A DNA stretch of 64,000 nt. Origin: Faecalibacterium sp. I3-3-33 (GTDB taxonomy: Bacteria; Bacillota; Clostridia; Oscillospirales; Ruminococcaceae). Shown one piece after another: positions 9,043 to 20,216 of the stretch (position 1 is the stretch's first letter; each line of letters starts with the position of its first letter). The notes under the pieces were generated by a model. It had not been told where the DNA came from. It saw nothing but the letters and a program-made list of their open reading frames with translations, and did not search any database. The stretch spans positions 2,232,001-2,296,000 of the forward strand of contig NZ_CP094469.1 of NCBI RefSeq assembly GCF_023347295.1. The letters run 5' to 3'. A program made the position numbers and the translations under genes.

Positions 9043-9888
9043 ATGAAAAAGAACAAAAGCACCATTATATTGATCCTCGTCTTTTTCGTGGGTCTATCCG
9101 TGATGTTATACCCCACCATCAGCGATTACGTCAACCAGCGCAACCAGTCCCGCGCGGTGGCAAGCTACGCGCAGGACGTGGACAACATGACCGATGCGGA
9201 TTACAGCGCCTACTTTGACGCCGCCGATGCCTTTAACGCACAGGTGGCCGCCAACGAAAACGCCCTTTACCGCCCGGATCAGCTTTCCGGCTACAACGAA
9301 ACGCTGGACATTACCGGCACGGGCATTATGGGTTATATCACCATCTCCAAAATCGGCGTGGAGCTGCCCATCTACCACGGCACCGGCGACAGCGTGCTGC
9401 AGATCGCCGCAGGCCACCTAGAGGGCACCAGCCTGCCGGTGGGCGGCGCGTCCACCCACGCGGTCATCTCGGCGCACCGCGGCCTGCCCAGCGCAAAGCT
9501 ATTTACCAACCTCGACCAGCTGGAAGTGGGCGATACCTTTACCATCACCGTGCTGGACCGGGTGCTCACCTACGAGGTGGACAAAATCTCCATCGTGCTG
9601 CCCACCGAGACCGATGAGCTGAAGATCGCCGAAGGCAAGGACTACGTCACCCTGATGACCTGCACCCCCTACGGCATCAACACCCATCGCCTGCTGGTGC
9701 GCGGCCGCCGCGTGGAGACCCCGGATCAGTACAAGCACCTCCGCGTTACCGCCGAAGCGCTTAAAATTGAACCCATTATTGTTGCGCCCATTATGGCGCT
9801 GCCCATGCTGCTGATCTTGCTGATCGGTATGCTGCTTTCTACACGCAAACCCAAGAAAACGAGAGGTGAAGAACATGAAAAGCATTGA
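9043..9888 (+). CDS. srtC: Class C pilin-polymerising sortase
   Basis: This 281-residue sortase has membrane segments at residues 7-25 and about 242-262, the two-anchor topology of class C enzymes. His145 (VISAHRG), Cys207 (TLMTCTPYG) and Arg216 (NTHRLLVRG) form the catalytic triad. The lid region before the barrel reads LYRPDQLSGY, without an obvious DPW/DPF lid motif. Lying between the major and minor pilin genes, it should polymerise the pilin through its lysine. It overlaps the next gene. Confidence 0.93.
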   Translation: MKKNKSTIILILVFFVGLSVMLYPTISDYVNQRNQSRAVASYAQDVDNMTDADYSAYFDAADAFNAQVAANENALYRPDQLSGYNETLDITGTGIMGYITISKIGVELPIYHGTGDSVLQIAAGHLEGTSLPVGGASTHAVISAHRGLPSAKLFTNLDQLEVGDTFTITVLDRVLTYEVDKISIVLPTETDELKIAEGKDYVTLMTCTPYGINTHRLLVRGRRVETPDQYKHLRVTAEALKIEPIIVAPIMALPMLLILLIGMLLSTRKPKKTRGEEHEKH

Positions 9889-10732
9889 TTTGCGTCATCG
9901 TCTGGCGGCTGTGCTGCTGGCTGTGTGCCTTGTGGTATGCTGCGCCCTGCCGGCCTTTGCCACCAGTGCCAACATTGTGCTGGGGCGTCTGGGTTCGCTC
10001 CACGTCCGCCTGTACGACACCCACAACGATGTGCCCCTGCGCGGCGGCGAGCTGACCCTGTATCAGGTGGCCTCGGTCAAGCGCACCAACGGCAACCTGT
10101 ACTTTGACTATACCGGCGATTTTGCGGGCTGCGGTGTGGTGCTGGGCGATCTTTCCGACAGCACACTGGCTGACCAGCTGGTAAAGTATCTGCCCGCAGT
10201 GCCCGCCATTGCCGCCCAGCAGGACGTGAACGAAGAGGGTTACGCCGACATTACCAAGCTGCCGCAGGGGCTGTACTTGGTCGTGCAGACCGAGGCATCC
10301 CACGGCTACGAGGCCATCAAGCCCTTCCTTGTGTCCATCCCCATGCCCGATGGCGACAACTGGATCTACGATGTGGACGCCACCCCCAAGGTAGGTGCCA
10401 CCATCCCGGAAACGCCGGACATCCCCGACACCCCGGATGTGCCTGACACGCCGCCGGATACGCCCGACACGCCTGACACCCCGGAGCCGCCGGATACGCC
10501 CGACACGCCGGTAAGCCCGGACAGCCCTGATAACCCGGTAAGTCCCGGTAACCCGGACAACCCGGTAAGCCCCGGGAACCCGGATAACCCGGTCTCCCCT
10601 TCCAACCCCGATAAGCCTGTTCTGCCCCAGACCGGCCAGCTGAACTGGCCTGTGCCGGTACTGGCTTGCAGCGGTGTGTTGCTTTTTGCCATCGGCTGGG
10701 TGCTGAACCGTCAGGGCAAAAAGGAAAACTGA
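9875..10732 (+). CDS. Minor (basal) pilin, LPQTG-anchored, proline-rich stalk
   Basis: The chosen ATG lies 8 bases after GAGAGG; an in-frame GTG at 9866 is less likely. The protein is 285 residues: a signal peptide ending near AFA, one globular fimbrial domain to about residue 165, then PDTPDTP and NPDNPVSP repeats (about 170-248) that would span the cell wall. LPQTG at 250-254, a hydrophobic stretch and GKKEN complete the sorting signal. Size and Pro-rich tail match basal SpaB-like subunits. It overlaps the sortase gene by 14 bases. Confidence 0.85.
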   Translation: MKSIDLRHRLAAVLLAVCLVVCCALPAFATSANIVLGRLGSLHVRLYDTHNDVPLRGGELTLYQVASVKRTNGNLYFDYTGDFAGCGVVLGDLSDSTLADQLVKYLPAVPAIAAQQDVNEEGYADITKLPQGLYLVVQTEASHGYEAIKPFLVSIPMPDGDNWIYDVDATPKVGATIPETPDIPDTPDVPDTPPDTPDTPDTPEPPDTPDTPVSPDSPDNPVSPGNPDNPVSPGNPDNPVSPSNPDKPVLPQTGQLNWPVPVLACSGVLLFAIGWVLNRQGKKEN

Positions 10733-10781
10733 CCCCGTCTTCTTTCTATTCGGCATAGCTTGGCGTTGCGTTGCCGAATTT

Positions 10782-10808
10782 GCTCCCCCGCAAGGGGGAG
10801 CATTTTTT
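10782..10808 (+). terminator. Terminator of the pilus operon
   Basis: GCTCCCCC and GGGGGAGC enclose a short loop and are followed by ATTTTTT. The same hairpin belongs to a dispersed repeat unit that begins here, so the terminator may have been supplied by the repeat. Confidence 0.75.
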
Positions 10809-10950
10809 GTGTTCTCTCCCCTGCCGGGCACAGCACGATTTTGAATGCGCTCCGCGTTGCTCTGCGCATAATCAGTGGAAAATATATTTTCAAATTTGCA
10901 ATTCTGGAAAATCTGCGGATTTTCCAGAATTGCCTTTTCACGGGTGGGGT
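10803..10950 (+). repeat. Dispersed palindromic repeat, family B, copy 1
   Basis: The unit starts with TTTTTTGTG and CTCCCCTGCCGGGCAC, continues with GATTTTGAATG, an imperfect palindrome around GCGCTCCGC, an AT-rich stretch and a perfect CAATTCTGGAAAATC stem-loop. It ends in TTTTCACGGGTGGGGT. The inverted copy at 49905-50021 is nearly identical through the stem-loop. Confidence 0.8.
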
Positions 10951-10960
10951 TTTGGCACGA

Positions 10961-11013
10961 ACCCTCTCAGGCATCTCGCTTTGCTCGATACCAGCTCCCC
11001 CGAAGGGGGAGCT
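10961..11013 (+). repeat. Left half of a family A palindromic repeat
   Basis: ACCCTCTCAGGC, then CATCTCGCTTTGCTCGAT and the hairpin CCAGCTCCCCCGAAGGGGG, match the left half of the complete 80-base element at 62031-62110. The element breaks off at the hairpin, where a family B repeat begins. Confidence 0.75.
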
Positions 11014-11160
11014 TTTTGTGCTCTCTCCCCTGCCGGGCACGGCACAATTTTGAATGGCCTCCGCTGCGCTCTGGCCATGTTCAGCGGAAAGATTATTTTA
11101 AATTTTCGCGTCTGTCGCACTCTGCGGAGCGCGACAGACGCTTTTTTCACAGGAGGGGTC
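11012..11160 (+). repeat. Dispersed palindromic repeat, family B, copy 2
   Basis: It has the same flanks as copy 1 (CTCCCCTGCCGGGCAC, TTTTGAATGGCCTCCGC, TTTTCACAGGAGGGGT). The internal stem-loop has a different sequence, GCGTCTGTCGC paired with GCGACAGACGC. The change keeps base pairing. Confidence 0.8.
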
Positions 11161-11262
11161 GTAGCCGGGAACTGCATTTGCAGCGCCTGCTTCCTACGGA
11201 AGCGCGGCGCTGCGGCGGAACACCCCTTCCGGCTTTCGCGCTAAGCTTGCAGGCGTGCAAAA

Positions 11263-11310
11263 AGCTTCCCCTTTCGGTGGAGCTGGCGAACACAGTAAGC
11301 CTGAGAGGGT
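11263..11310 (+). repeat. Right half of a family A palindromic repeat
   Basis: AGCTTCCCCTTTCGGTGGAG, then CTGGCGAACACAGTAAGCC and TGAGAGGGT, match the right half of the complete element at 62031-62110. Its last 12 bases, GCCTGAGAGGGT, are exactly complementary to the first 12 of the half at 10961. Confidence 0.75.
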
Positions 11311-11322
11311 TCCCCACGCAAA

Positions 11323-11353
11323 AGAGCCGCTGTACAAAACGTACAGCGGCTCT
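11323..11353 (-). terminator. Terminator of pnp
   Basis: AGAGCCGCTGTAC and its exact complement enclose a 5-base loop, with a short T run on the minus strand. It lies 27 bases beyond the pnp stop. Confidence 0.75.
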
Positions 11354-11379
11354 CATTTTATGCAGTCTGTATTAGGTTT

Positions 11380-13521
11380 TTACTGCTGCTGGGCGGCCTT
11401 TTTGGCTTCCAGTGCCAGAATAGCGTCGCGGCGGCTCAGGTTGATGCGGCCCTGCTGGTCGATGTCGGTCACCTTGACCACGATGGCATCGCCCACGGCG
11501 ACCACGTCCTCTACCCGCTCTACGCGCTTGGTGTCCAGCTTGGAGATGTGCACAAGGCCTTCCTTGCCCGGGGCGATCTCCACAAAGGCACCAAAGTTCA
11601 TCAGGCGGGTCACCTTGCCCTTGTAGATGGCACCGATCTCGGGGTCCTCCACAATGGTCTTGATGGTAAAGATGGCGCGCTTTGCGTCCTCCTGATCCAC
11701 GGCAGAGACGAACACATGGCCGTCCTCCTGCACATCGATCTTGCAGTTGCAGGTGGCGCAGATGTCCTGAATGACCTTGCCGCCCTTACCGATGACGTCC
11801 TTGATCTTGTCGGTGGGGATCATCATGCTGAACATCTTGGGTGCCCAGCGGCTCAGCTCCTGACGCGGCTCGGCGATCACAGGCTTGATGATCTCGTCCA
11901 GAATATACAGGCGGCCCTTGCGGCACTTCTCGAAGGCCTCGGCAATGATGTCGTAGGTCAGGCCGTCGATCTTGATATCCATCTGGATGGCGGTAATGCC
12001 CTTGCGGGTGCCGCCGACCTTAAAGTCCATATCGCCGTGGAAGTCCTCCACGCCCTGAATGTCCAGCATGGTCATCCAGCGCTCACCCTCGGTGATCAGG
12101 CCGCAGGAGATCCCGGCAACAGGTGCCTTGATGGGCACGCCTGCGTCCATCAATGCCAGCGTAGAGCCGCAGATGGAAGCCTGAGAGGTGGAGCCGTTGG
12201 AAGAGAGCACCTCGGACACGCAGCGGATGGTGTAAGGGAACTCCTCCAGAGAGGGCAGCACCGGCACCAGAGCACGCTCGGCCAGTGCGCCGTGACCGAT
12301 CTCGCGGCGGCCGGGGCTGCGCGGTGCGCGTGCCTCGCCCACAGAGTACGGCGGGAAGTTGTAGTGGTGGATATAGCGCTTGGTCTGCTCGTCGGTCAGG
12401 TCATCCATCAACTGGTTGTCCTTGGTGCCGCCCAGCGTGCAGGTGGTAAGCACCTGCGTCTGGCCACGGGTGAACATACCGGAGCCGTGCACGCGGGGCA
12501 GAATGCCCACCTCGGCGGCCAGCGGGCGGATCTCGTTGATGCCGCGGCCGTCCACGCGCTTGCCCTCATCCAGCAGCCAGCGGCGCACCACGAACTTCTG
12601 CATCTTGTAGCTTACCAGATCCAAATCGGCGGCGGACAGGTCGGGGTATTCCTCGGCGATCTTGTCCATGATGGGCAGCAGGGCTGCGTCACGCACGTTC
12701 TTGTCGTCGGTGTCCATAGCGGCCTTGAAATCGTCCAAGTACTTATTCTGGATGGCGTGGAACACATCCATGTCCAGACCCACCACCTGGAAGTCGATCT
12801 TCGGCTTGCCGCGCTCGGCCACGATCTTGTTGATGAACTCGATGATCTTCTTGATCTCAACGTGTGCGGTCTTGATGGCGGTCAGCATGGTGTCCTCGTC
12901 CACCTCGTTGGCGCCGGCCTCGATCATCACGATCTTGTCCATAGTGGCGGCAACGGTCAGGGCAAGGTCGCTCACCTTGCGCTGCTCCTGGGTGGGGTTC
13001 AGCACGATCTCGCCGTCAACCAGACCCACCTGCACGCCGCCGATGGGGCCGTTCCAAGGGATATCGGACACGGCAGTCACCAGAGAAGCGCCGATCATAC
13101 CGGCGATCTCGGGGCTGCAATCCGGGTCAAGGCTCATGACGGTCATGGTGATGCACACGTCGTTGCGCATCTCCTTGGGGAACAGCGGGCGCATGGGGCG
13201 GTCCACCACGCGGCTGGTCAGGATAGCGCGCTCGCCGGGGCGGCCCTCACGGCGCATAAAGCTGCCGGGAATGCGGCCTGCGGCGTAGAGCTTTTCCTCG
13301 TACTCCACGTTCAGCGGGAAGAAATCCACGCCCTCGCGGGGCTTGGGGCTCATGACCACGTTGCACATCACGCAGGTCTCGCCGTAGCGGATCAGTGCGC
13401 TGGCATTGGACAGGCCGCACATCTTTCCCATTTCAACCTTGAACGGGCGGCCGGCCAACATGGTTTCGTAGACCTTGAAGTTGTCAAAGGTCTCTTTGCG
13501 GGAACCAAATTCGATTGCCAT
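11380..13521 (-). CDS. pnp: Polynucleotide phosphorylase
   Basis: This 713-residue 3-to-5 exoribonuclease degrades RNA phosphorolytically. Two RNase PH domains flank an alpha-helical linker, followed by a KH domain (IPTDKIKDVIGKGGKVIQDI, about 565-585) and an S1 domain (YKGKVTRLMNFGAFVEI) near the C-terminus. Length is normal for the family. The start follows an AAGGAGG site. rpsO lies 210 bases upstream on the same strand, the usual rpsO-pnp order, although a terminator separates them. Confidence 0.97.
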   Translation of the reverse strand: MAIEFGSRKETFDNFKVYETMLAGRPFKVEMGKMCGLSNASALIRYGETCVMCNVVMSPKPREGVDFFPLNVEYEEKLYAAGRIPGSFMRREGRPGERAILTSRVVDRPMRPLFPKEMRNDVCITMTVMSLDPDCSPEIAGMIGASLVTAVSDIPWNGPIGGVQVGLVDGEIVLNPTQEQRKVSDLALTVAATMDKIVMIEAGANEVDEDTMLTAIKTAHVEIKKIIEFINKIVAERGKPKIDFQVVGLDMDVFHAIQNKYLDDFKAAMDTDDKNVRDAALLPIMDKIAEEYPDLSAADLDLVSYKMQKFVVRRWLLDEGKRVDGRGINEIRPLAAEVGILPRVHGSGMFTRGQTQVLTTCTLGGTKDNQLMDDLTDEQTKRYIHHYNFPPYSVGEARAPRSPGRREIGHGALAERALVPVLPSLEEFPYTIRCVSEVLSSNGSTSQASICGSTLALMDAGVPIKAPVAGISCGLITEGERWMTMLDIQGVEDFHGDMDFKVGGTRKGITAIQMDIKIDGLTYDIIAEAFEKCRKGRLYILDEIIKPVIAEPRQELSRWAPKMFSMMIPTDKIKDVIGKGGKVIQDICATCNCKIDVQEDGHVFVSAVDQEDAKRAIFTIKTIVEDPEIGAIYKGKVTRLMNFGAFVEIAPGKEGLVHISKLDTKRVERVEDVVAVGDAIVVKVTDIDQQGRINLSRRDAILALEAKKAAQQQ

Positions 13522-13694
13522 TGTTTCTGCCTCCTTGTTTTTCAGATCGTTCTATCCAAAAAGCTGTGGCGTGCGCATCATAGCAATAAATCCAGCGCCC
13601 CTGCCCGCAGGCACAGGCGTTCGATTTACTGCTGCAATACGCTGCCACCGCTATTTTGTGCGCATGGGATACATGGAGCTATACATAAAGCAAA

Positions 13695-13721
13695 GGGCAG
13701 GTACCTTTGCGGTACCTGCCC
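13695..13721 (-). terminator. Terminator or attenuator between rpsO and pnp
   Basis: GGGCAGGTACC and its exact complement enclose a 5-base loop and are followed on the minus strand by TTTGCTTTAT. It begins 10 bases after the rpsO stop. Confidence 0.8.
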
Positions 13722-13731
13722 TCCGTTAAAA

Positions 13732-13986
13732 TTACTTACGCAGACCCAGAGTTGCGATCAGAGCACGGTAACGCTCGATGTCCTTCTTCTGGAGATAAGC
13801 CAGCAGATTGCGGCGACGGCCAACCATCTTCAGCAGACCGCGGCGGCTGTGGTGATCGTTAGGGTTCTTCTTCAGGTGCTCGTTCAGCTCGTTGATGTGA
13901 GCGGTCAGCAGAGCGACCTGAACCTCGGGGGAGCCAGTGTCCTTCTCGGTCAGAGCGACTTTGGCCATAACTTCCTGCTTATTCAT
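13732..13986 (-). CDS. rpsO: Ribosomal protein S15
   Basis: This 84-residue small-subunit protein binds 16S rRNA early in 30S assembly. The family signature is present: [19 protein letters not shown], then [20 protein letters not shown] and a short basic tail. It is slightly shorter than the common 89 residues but complete. A promoter lies about 110 bases upstream, leaving a roughly 100-base leader that could carry the S15 autoregulatory structure seen in other bacteria; I did not resolve one. Confidence 0.97.
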   Translation of the reverse strand: MNKQEVMAKVALTEKDTGSPEVQVALLTAHINELNEHLKKNPNDHHSRRGLLKMVGRRRNLLAYLQKKDIERYRALIATLGLRK

Positions 13987-14092
13987 AATACAGTACCTCT
14001 TTCAAGTAATTTATCTGCCTATGGCACAGCGGCGGGAAACGGTTCTCCCAAAAGCGGGCATACTCCCAGCCCCGTACCACGGTAACAGATAC

Positions 14093-14121
14093 AGTATACC
14101 AGATTGCACAGCAGATTGCAA
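14093..14121 (-). promoter_or_regulatory. Promoter of rpsO
   Basis: On the minus strand TTGCAA and TATACT are separated by 17 bases. The start point would be near 14086. Confidence 0.65.
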
Positions 14122-14142
14122 GAAGATTTTTGTCCGCAAGCC

Positions 14143-14979
14143 TTAATTTTTTACAATACCGCCCCAGTACAGCTGCACCTCCGGCAGCTTCTTTTTGCGC
14201 AGCAGAAACATGGTGGGGATCAGGTACACCGCCACCGACATCAGCCGCGAGGCATCGTAGCCGCTCACGCTCTCGGCCACGCTGGTGGTGCCGTACAGCC
14301 CGCCGATAAGCATGGCGGCAATGTCCATGGCGCTGTGCAGGAACACCGTCACCCACAAATTGCCGGTGCGGAAGTAGATGGCGGCCAGCATCACGCCTAG
14401 CGAAGCCGCAAACACGCACTGCATCAGCACGCCAAAGGGTGCCGAACCGATCAGGTTGCTCAGGTGCGCTGCGCCGAACAGCACGCCGGACACAAGGCAG
14501 GCCTTCCACACCCCTGCGCGGGCGGTGCCGTAGCGCTCCAGCAGGGTCTGGGCAATGATGCCCCGGAACACCAGCTCCTCAGCCACACCCACAAGGATCA
14601 TGTTCAACATAAAGGTCAGGATGCGGGGCAGCGGCAGCAGCGGCGTGTCCGGGCGGCTGAAAGCCAGCGTCCCGCAGACCGTGTACCCAATGAAAAACAG
14701 CGGGTACATGCCCACCAGCAGCCCGTTCAGAAAGCCGCAGCCGCGCCGCCGCAGCAGATCCAGCCTGCCGGTGCGGGCCAGCAGCAAAAGTGCCACCGCC
14801 AGCCCGACAGCCTCCTGCACAGAACCAAACAGATAGCCGTCCATGGTGTCAAAATCCGCGCCTGCCGCTGCCAGCCCGATGGTAGCCAGCAGGCTGAACA
14901 CGACCATGCTGCCAAGGAACAGCACCTCGGACAGGATACAATAAAGAATGGGGTGCGCAGTGCGCAGCCGTTTGAGCAT
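14143..14979 (-). CDS. CPBP-family intramembrane metalloprotease
   Basis: The chosen ATG follows GGGAGGG; a longer upstream reading lacks such a site. The 278-residue protein has about seven or eight hydrophobic segments. The CPBP/Abi motifs are Glu134-Glu135 with Arg139 (AEELVFRG), His172 (GAAHLSN) and His215 (FLHSAMD), the presumed glutamate-metal site. Family members include CAAX-type proteases and bacteriocin self-immunity proteins. The substrate cannot be told from context. It stands alone, divergent from secA. Confidence 0.85.
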   Translation of the reverse strand: MLKRLRTAHPILYCILSEVLFLGSMVVFSLLATIGLAAAGADFDTMDGYLFGSVQEAVGLAVALLLLARTGRLDLLRRRGCGFLNGLLVGMYPLFFIGYTVCGTLAFSRPDTPLLPLPRILTFMLNMILVGVAEELVFRGIIAQTLLERYGTARAGVWKACLVSGVLFGAAHLSNLIGSAPFGVLMQCVFAASLGVMLAAIYFRTGNLWVTVFLHSAMDIAAMLIGGLYGTTSVAESVSGYDASRLMSVAVYLIPTMFLLRKKKLPEVQLYWGGIVKN

Positions 14980-15145
14980 AAGTACAGCCCTCCCTATCAA
15001 TGATAAGCCTATTCTACCACGATTCCCCCAAAAGCGATAGGGCGAAAATAAACTGTGCTGCCGGGAGATCAGGGAGTTGTGAACAGCTTGCAGCATCTTT
15101 TTACAGAAAGTTCATGTAAAAACAGGCTAAAATAGCCTTGCAGGT

Positions 15146-15174
15146 TTGACGTGTCTGCCGCTTTGGTGTATCAT
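15146..15174 (+). promoter_or_regulatory. Candidate promoter of secA
   Basis: TTGACG and TATCAT are separated by 17 bases, about 70 bases before the secA start. An overlapping TATACT sits five bases further on at poorer spacing. Confidence 0.5.
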
Positions 15175-15244
15175 ATACTTGTATTGTTATGCGCGATTCC
15201 GGGCGCATCACAGCCCGATTTTTAAGATTTATGAGGTGTGACCT

Positions 15245-18085
<2,841 letters not shown>

Positions 18086-18094
18086 CCGTAAGGC

Positions 18095-18126
18095 AAAGCC
18101 CTCCCTGCTGTGGCCGAGAGGGCTTT
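18095..18126 (+). terminator. Hairpin after secA
   Basis: AAAGCCCTC and GAGGGCTTT enclose 14 bases. The T run is short and overlaps the stem, so termination may be partial. The next gene starts 32 bases later. Confidence 0.5.
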
Positions 18127-18157
18127 CCGCATAAATTCAGAGGGAGTTGATTTTACA

Positions 18158-19375
18158 ATGATCGCACCGGAAAAACTGTTGGAAGCCGCCAAGGCGCTGG
18201 AGCCCCAGCTGCAGGAATGGCGGCGCACACTGCACCGTCACCCGGAGGTGGGCTTTGACCTGCCCCAGACCAAGGCACTGGTCAAAAAGGCGCTGACTGA
18301 GATGGGCTACACCCCGCAGGACTGCGGCAAGTGCGGCGTGGTGGCGCTTGCAGGCGGCAAGCGTCCCGGCAAGGTGATCCTGCTGCGCGGCGATATGGAC
18401 GCGCTGCCCTTGCAGGAGGAATCCGGCGAGGAGTTTTCCTCTGAGCTGCCCGGCAAGATGCACGGCTGCGGCCACGATATGCACACCGCTATGGTGCTGG
18501 GTGCAGCCAAGCTGCTCAAGGAGCACGAGGACGAGATCGAGGGCACGGTAAAGCTGGAGTTCCAGCCCGCAGAGGAGATTTTTCAGGGCTCGCTGGATAT
18601 GATCAACAGCGGCCTGCTGGAGAACCCCAAGGTGGACGCAGCTGTCATGTTCCATGTACTGGCCGGAATGCCCCTGCCCGCCGGTATGGTGCTGGTGCCG
18701 GGCGGCGGCATCACCATGGCCAGCTGCGAGCAGTACCACATCGTTGTGCGCGGCAAGGGCGGCCACGGCTCCATGCCCAACGCCTGCATCGACCCCATCA
18801 CCGCAGCGGCGCACATCCACATTGCCCTGCAGGAGATCAACAGCCGTGAGCTGGACCCCGCAGGCTTCGGCGTGTTCACCACCGGCCGGTTCGAGGCAGG
18901 CAAGGCCTCCAACGTCATCCCGGATTCTGCCGATATGTGGGGCACCATCCGCACTGTGGACCCGGAGCAGAAGGTCAGTGCCCTCATCCACCAGCGCATG
19001 ACCGAAATTGCACAGGGCGTAGCCACCGCCTACCGCTGCACCGCCGAGGTGGAGTTCAGCGATTACTGCCCCTGCATGGTGGTGGACACCCCGCTGGCGG
19101 GCAACGCCCTGACCTATATGACCGAGCTGCTGGGCAAGGAAGCGATGGATATGACCCCGCTCACCGGCGGCAAGCCCGGCGGCGGCAGCGAGGACTTCGC
19201 CTTTGTCAGCCACGAGGTACCCACCGTGAGTATGTTCTTAGCTGCCGGCAACGCCAAGGAGGGCTACACCTACGGCCAGCACCACCCCAAGGTGCGCTTT
19301 GATGACAGCATCCTGTACCGCGGCACGGCAGCCTACACCTATATGGCCCTGCGCTGGCTGGCAGAGCATCAGTAA
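18158..19375 (+). CDS. M20-family amidohydrolase/peptidase
   Basis: The chosen ATG follows AGAGGGAG; an upstream in-frame GTG at 18110 lies in the secA hairpin. The 405-residue protein has the zinc-ligand motifs of the hippurate hydrolase / IAA-amino acid hydrolase group: HRHPEVGFDLPQT, RGDMDALPLQE, MHGCGHDMHTA and PAEEIFQGS. The dimerisation-domain sequence GKGGHGSMPN is also present. It should cleave N-acyl or N-acetyl amino acids. The substrate is not determined by the neighbours. glpP follows 35 bases after the stop. Confidence 0.9.
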   Translation: MIAPEKLLEAAKALEPQLQEWRRTLHRHPEVGFDLPQTKALVKKALTEMGYTPQDCGKCGVVALAGGKRPGKVILLRGDMDALPLQEESGEEFSSELPGKMHGCGHDMHTAMVLGAAKLLKEHEDEIEGTVKLEFQPAEEIFQGSLDMINSGLLENPKVDAAVMFHVLAGMPLPAGMVLVPGGGITMASCEQYHIVVRGKGGHGSMPNACIDPITAAAHIHIALQEINSRELDPAGFGVFTTGRFEAGKASNVIPDSADMWGTIRTVDPEQKVSALIHQRMTEIAQGVATAYRCTAEVEFSDYCPCMVVDTPLAGNALTYMTELLGKEAMDMTPLTGGKPGGGSEDFAFVSHEVPTVSMFLAAGNAKEGYTYGQHHPKVRFDDSILYRGTAAYTYMALRWLAEHQ

Positions 19376-19410
19376 AGTTGCCCCACAGAACGCCGGGCAG
19401 GAGGAAAAGC

Positions 19411-19977
19411 ATGAAGCAGGAGCTGATGGATGCCATTCTGGAAACGCCGGTCATTGCGGCAGTCAAAGATGATGCAGGGCTTTGCAACGCACTGACCAAC
19501 GAGAATATCCGGGTGGTATTTGTATTATATGGAGATATCTGTAATATCTCCTCCATTGTGCGCCGCATCCACGAAGCCGGACGCTTTGCCGTGGTGCATG
19601 TAGACCTTATTGCCGGGCTGGCGGGCAAAGAGGTGGCGGTGGACTTTATCCGCAATACCACCGAGGCGGACGGCATCATCTCCACCCGGCAGTCCTTCAT
19701 CCGCCGCGCCAAAGAGCTGGGACTGGCCGCCATCCTGCGGGTATTCCTGCTGGATTCCATCGCACTGGAAAGTCTGGACAAGATCCCCGCAAACCTACCG
19801 GACTGTCTGGATCTGCTGCCCGGCGCTATGCCCAAGATCCTGCGCCGCGTCTGCGCCAAAGCCAAGGTGCCGGTGCTGACCGGCGGGCTGATCGCGGACA
19901 AGGAGGACGTGCTGGCTGCGCTGGAAGCCGGTGCTACCGCCATTTCCACCACCAATCAGGCCGTGTGGGATATGTGA
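19411..19977 (+). CDS. glpP: Glycerol-3-phosphate-responsive antiterminator
   Basis: This 188-residue TIM-barrel-like protein starts after GCAGGAGGAAAAG. It matches the GlpP family along its length, including ETPVIAAVKDD, the HVDLIAGLAGKE segment, IISTRQSFIRRAKELG and the DLLPGAMPKI to TGGLI stretch. In Bacillus, GlpP with glycerol-3-phosphate binds a leader RNA and prevents termination before glp genes. Here a strong leader terminator sits immediately downstream, between glpP and a glycerol-3-phosphate dehydrogenase operon, which supports the same mechanism. Confidence 0.93.
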   Translation: MKQELMDAILETPVIAAVKDDAGLCNALTNENIRVVFVLYGDICNISSIVRRIHEAGRFAVVHVDLIAGLAGKEVAVDFIRNTTEADGIISTRQSFIRRAKELGLAAILRVFLLDSIALESLDKIPANLPDCLDLLPGAMPKILRRVCAKAKVPVLTGGLIADKEDVLAALEAGATAISTTNQAVWDM

Positions 19978-20002
19978 CCCGCATTCTGCGCAAAAGCGGC
20001 AG

Positions 20003-20033
20003 GCACTTTTTGTAAGGGTTTCACAAAAAGTGC
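20003..20033 (+). other. Inverted repeat after glpP
   Basis: GCACTTTTTGT and its exact complement enclose nine bases. It is followed by AAAACATC rather than a T run. It may end glpP transcription weakly or be an operator just upstream of the next promoter. Confidence 0.45.
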
Positions 20034-20041
20034 AAAACATC

Positions 20042-20070
20042 TTGCTTTTTTCGCAGGGACAGGGTATCAT
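20042..20070 (+). promoter_or_regulatory. Candidate promoter of the glp oxidoreductase operon
   Basis: TTGCTT and TATCAT are separated by 17 bases. A transcript from here would carry the leader terminator at 20106-20153. Confidence 0.5.
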
Positions 20071-20105
20071 AAGAATCAACAAGTGCTGTTTGTTTCAAGA
20101 GATAT

Positions 20106-20153
20106 GAGCGAAACGGACAAGGGCAGTTGCCTTTGTTTGTTTCGCTCTTTTTT
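20106..20153 (+). promoter_or_regulatory. Leader terminator, likely GlpP antitermination target
   Basis: GAGCGAAAC and GTTTCGCTC form the base of a long stem with inner ACAAGGGCA paired to GCCTTTGT, then six T residues. It lies in the untranslated leader about 30 bases after the predicted start point and 64 bases before the first codon, directly downstream of glpP. Confidence 0.75.
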
Positions 20154-20216
20154 GTACCATCAACAGCTGCCCGGCTCCCGACGGGCCAAGGCAGAACGGA
20201 CAGGAGGAAAAGAACA

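Larger units (their letters stand above)
10733..11379. other. Gene-free repeat cluster
   Basis: About 650 bases contain no supported gene. They are made almost entirely of two tandem copies of one repeat family, two half-copies of a second palindromic family, and the terminators of the converging neighbours (pilus operon and pnp). Frames that are open here lack ribosome binding sites and follow the repeats. Confidence 0.75.

Noticed and set aside
10400..10620. Short repeated units suggesting a CRISPR or minisatellite
   Set aside because: They are in-frame PDTP and NPDNP codon repeats of the minor pilin stalk, without spacers.
10760..11375. Overlapping open frames of 97-166 codons in the repeat cluster
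   Set aside because: They are produced by palindromic repeats and terminators; no ribosome binding site and no conserved-looking domain.
20003..20033. Terminator of glpP
   Set aside because: The stem is perfect but no T run follows, so it is listed only as an inverted repeat.
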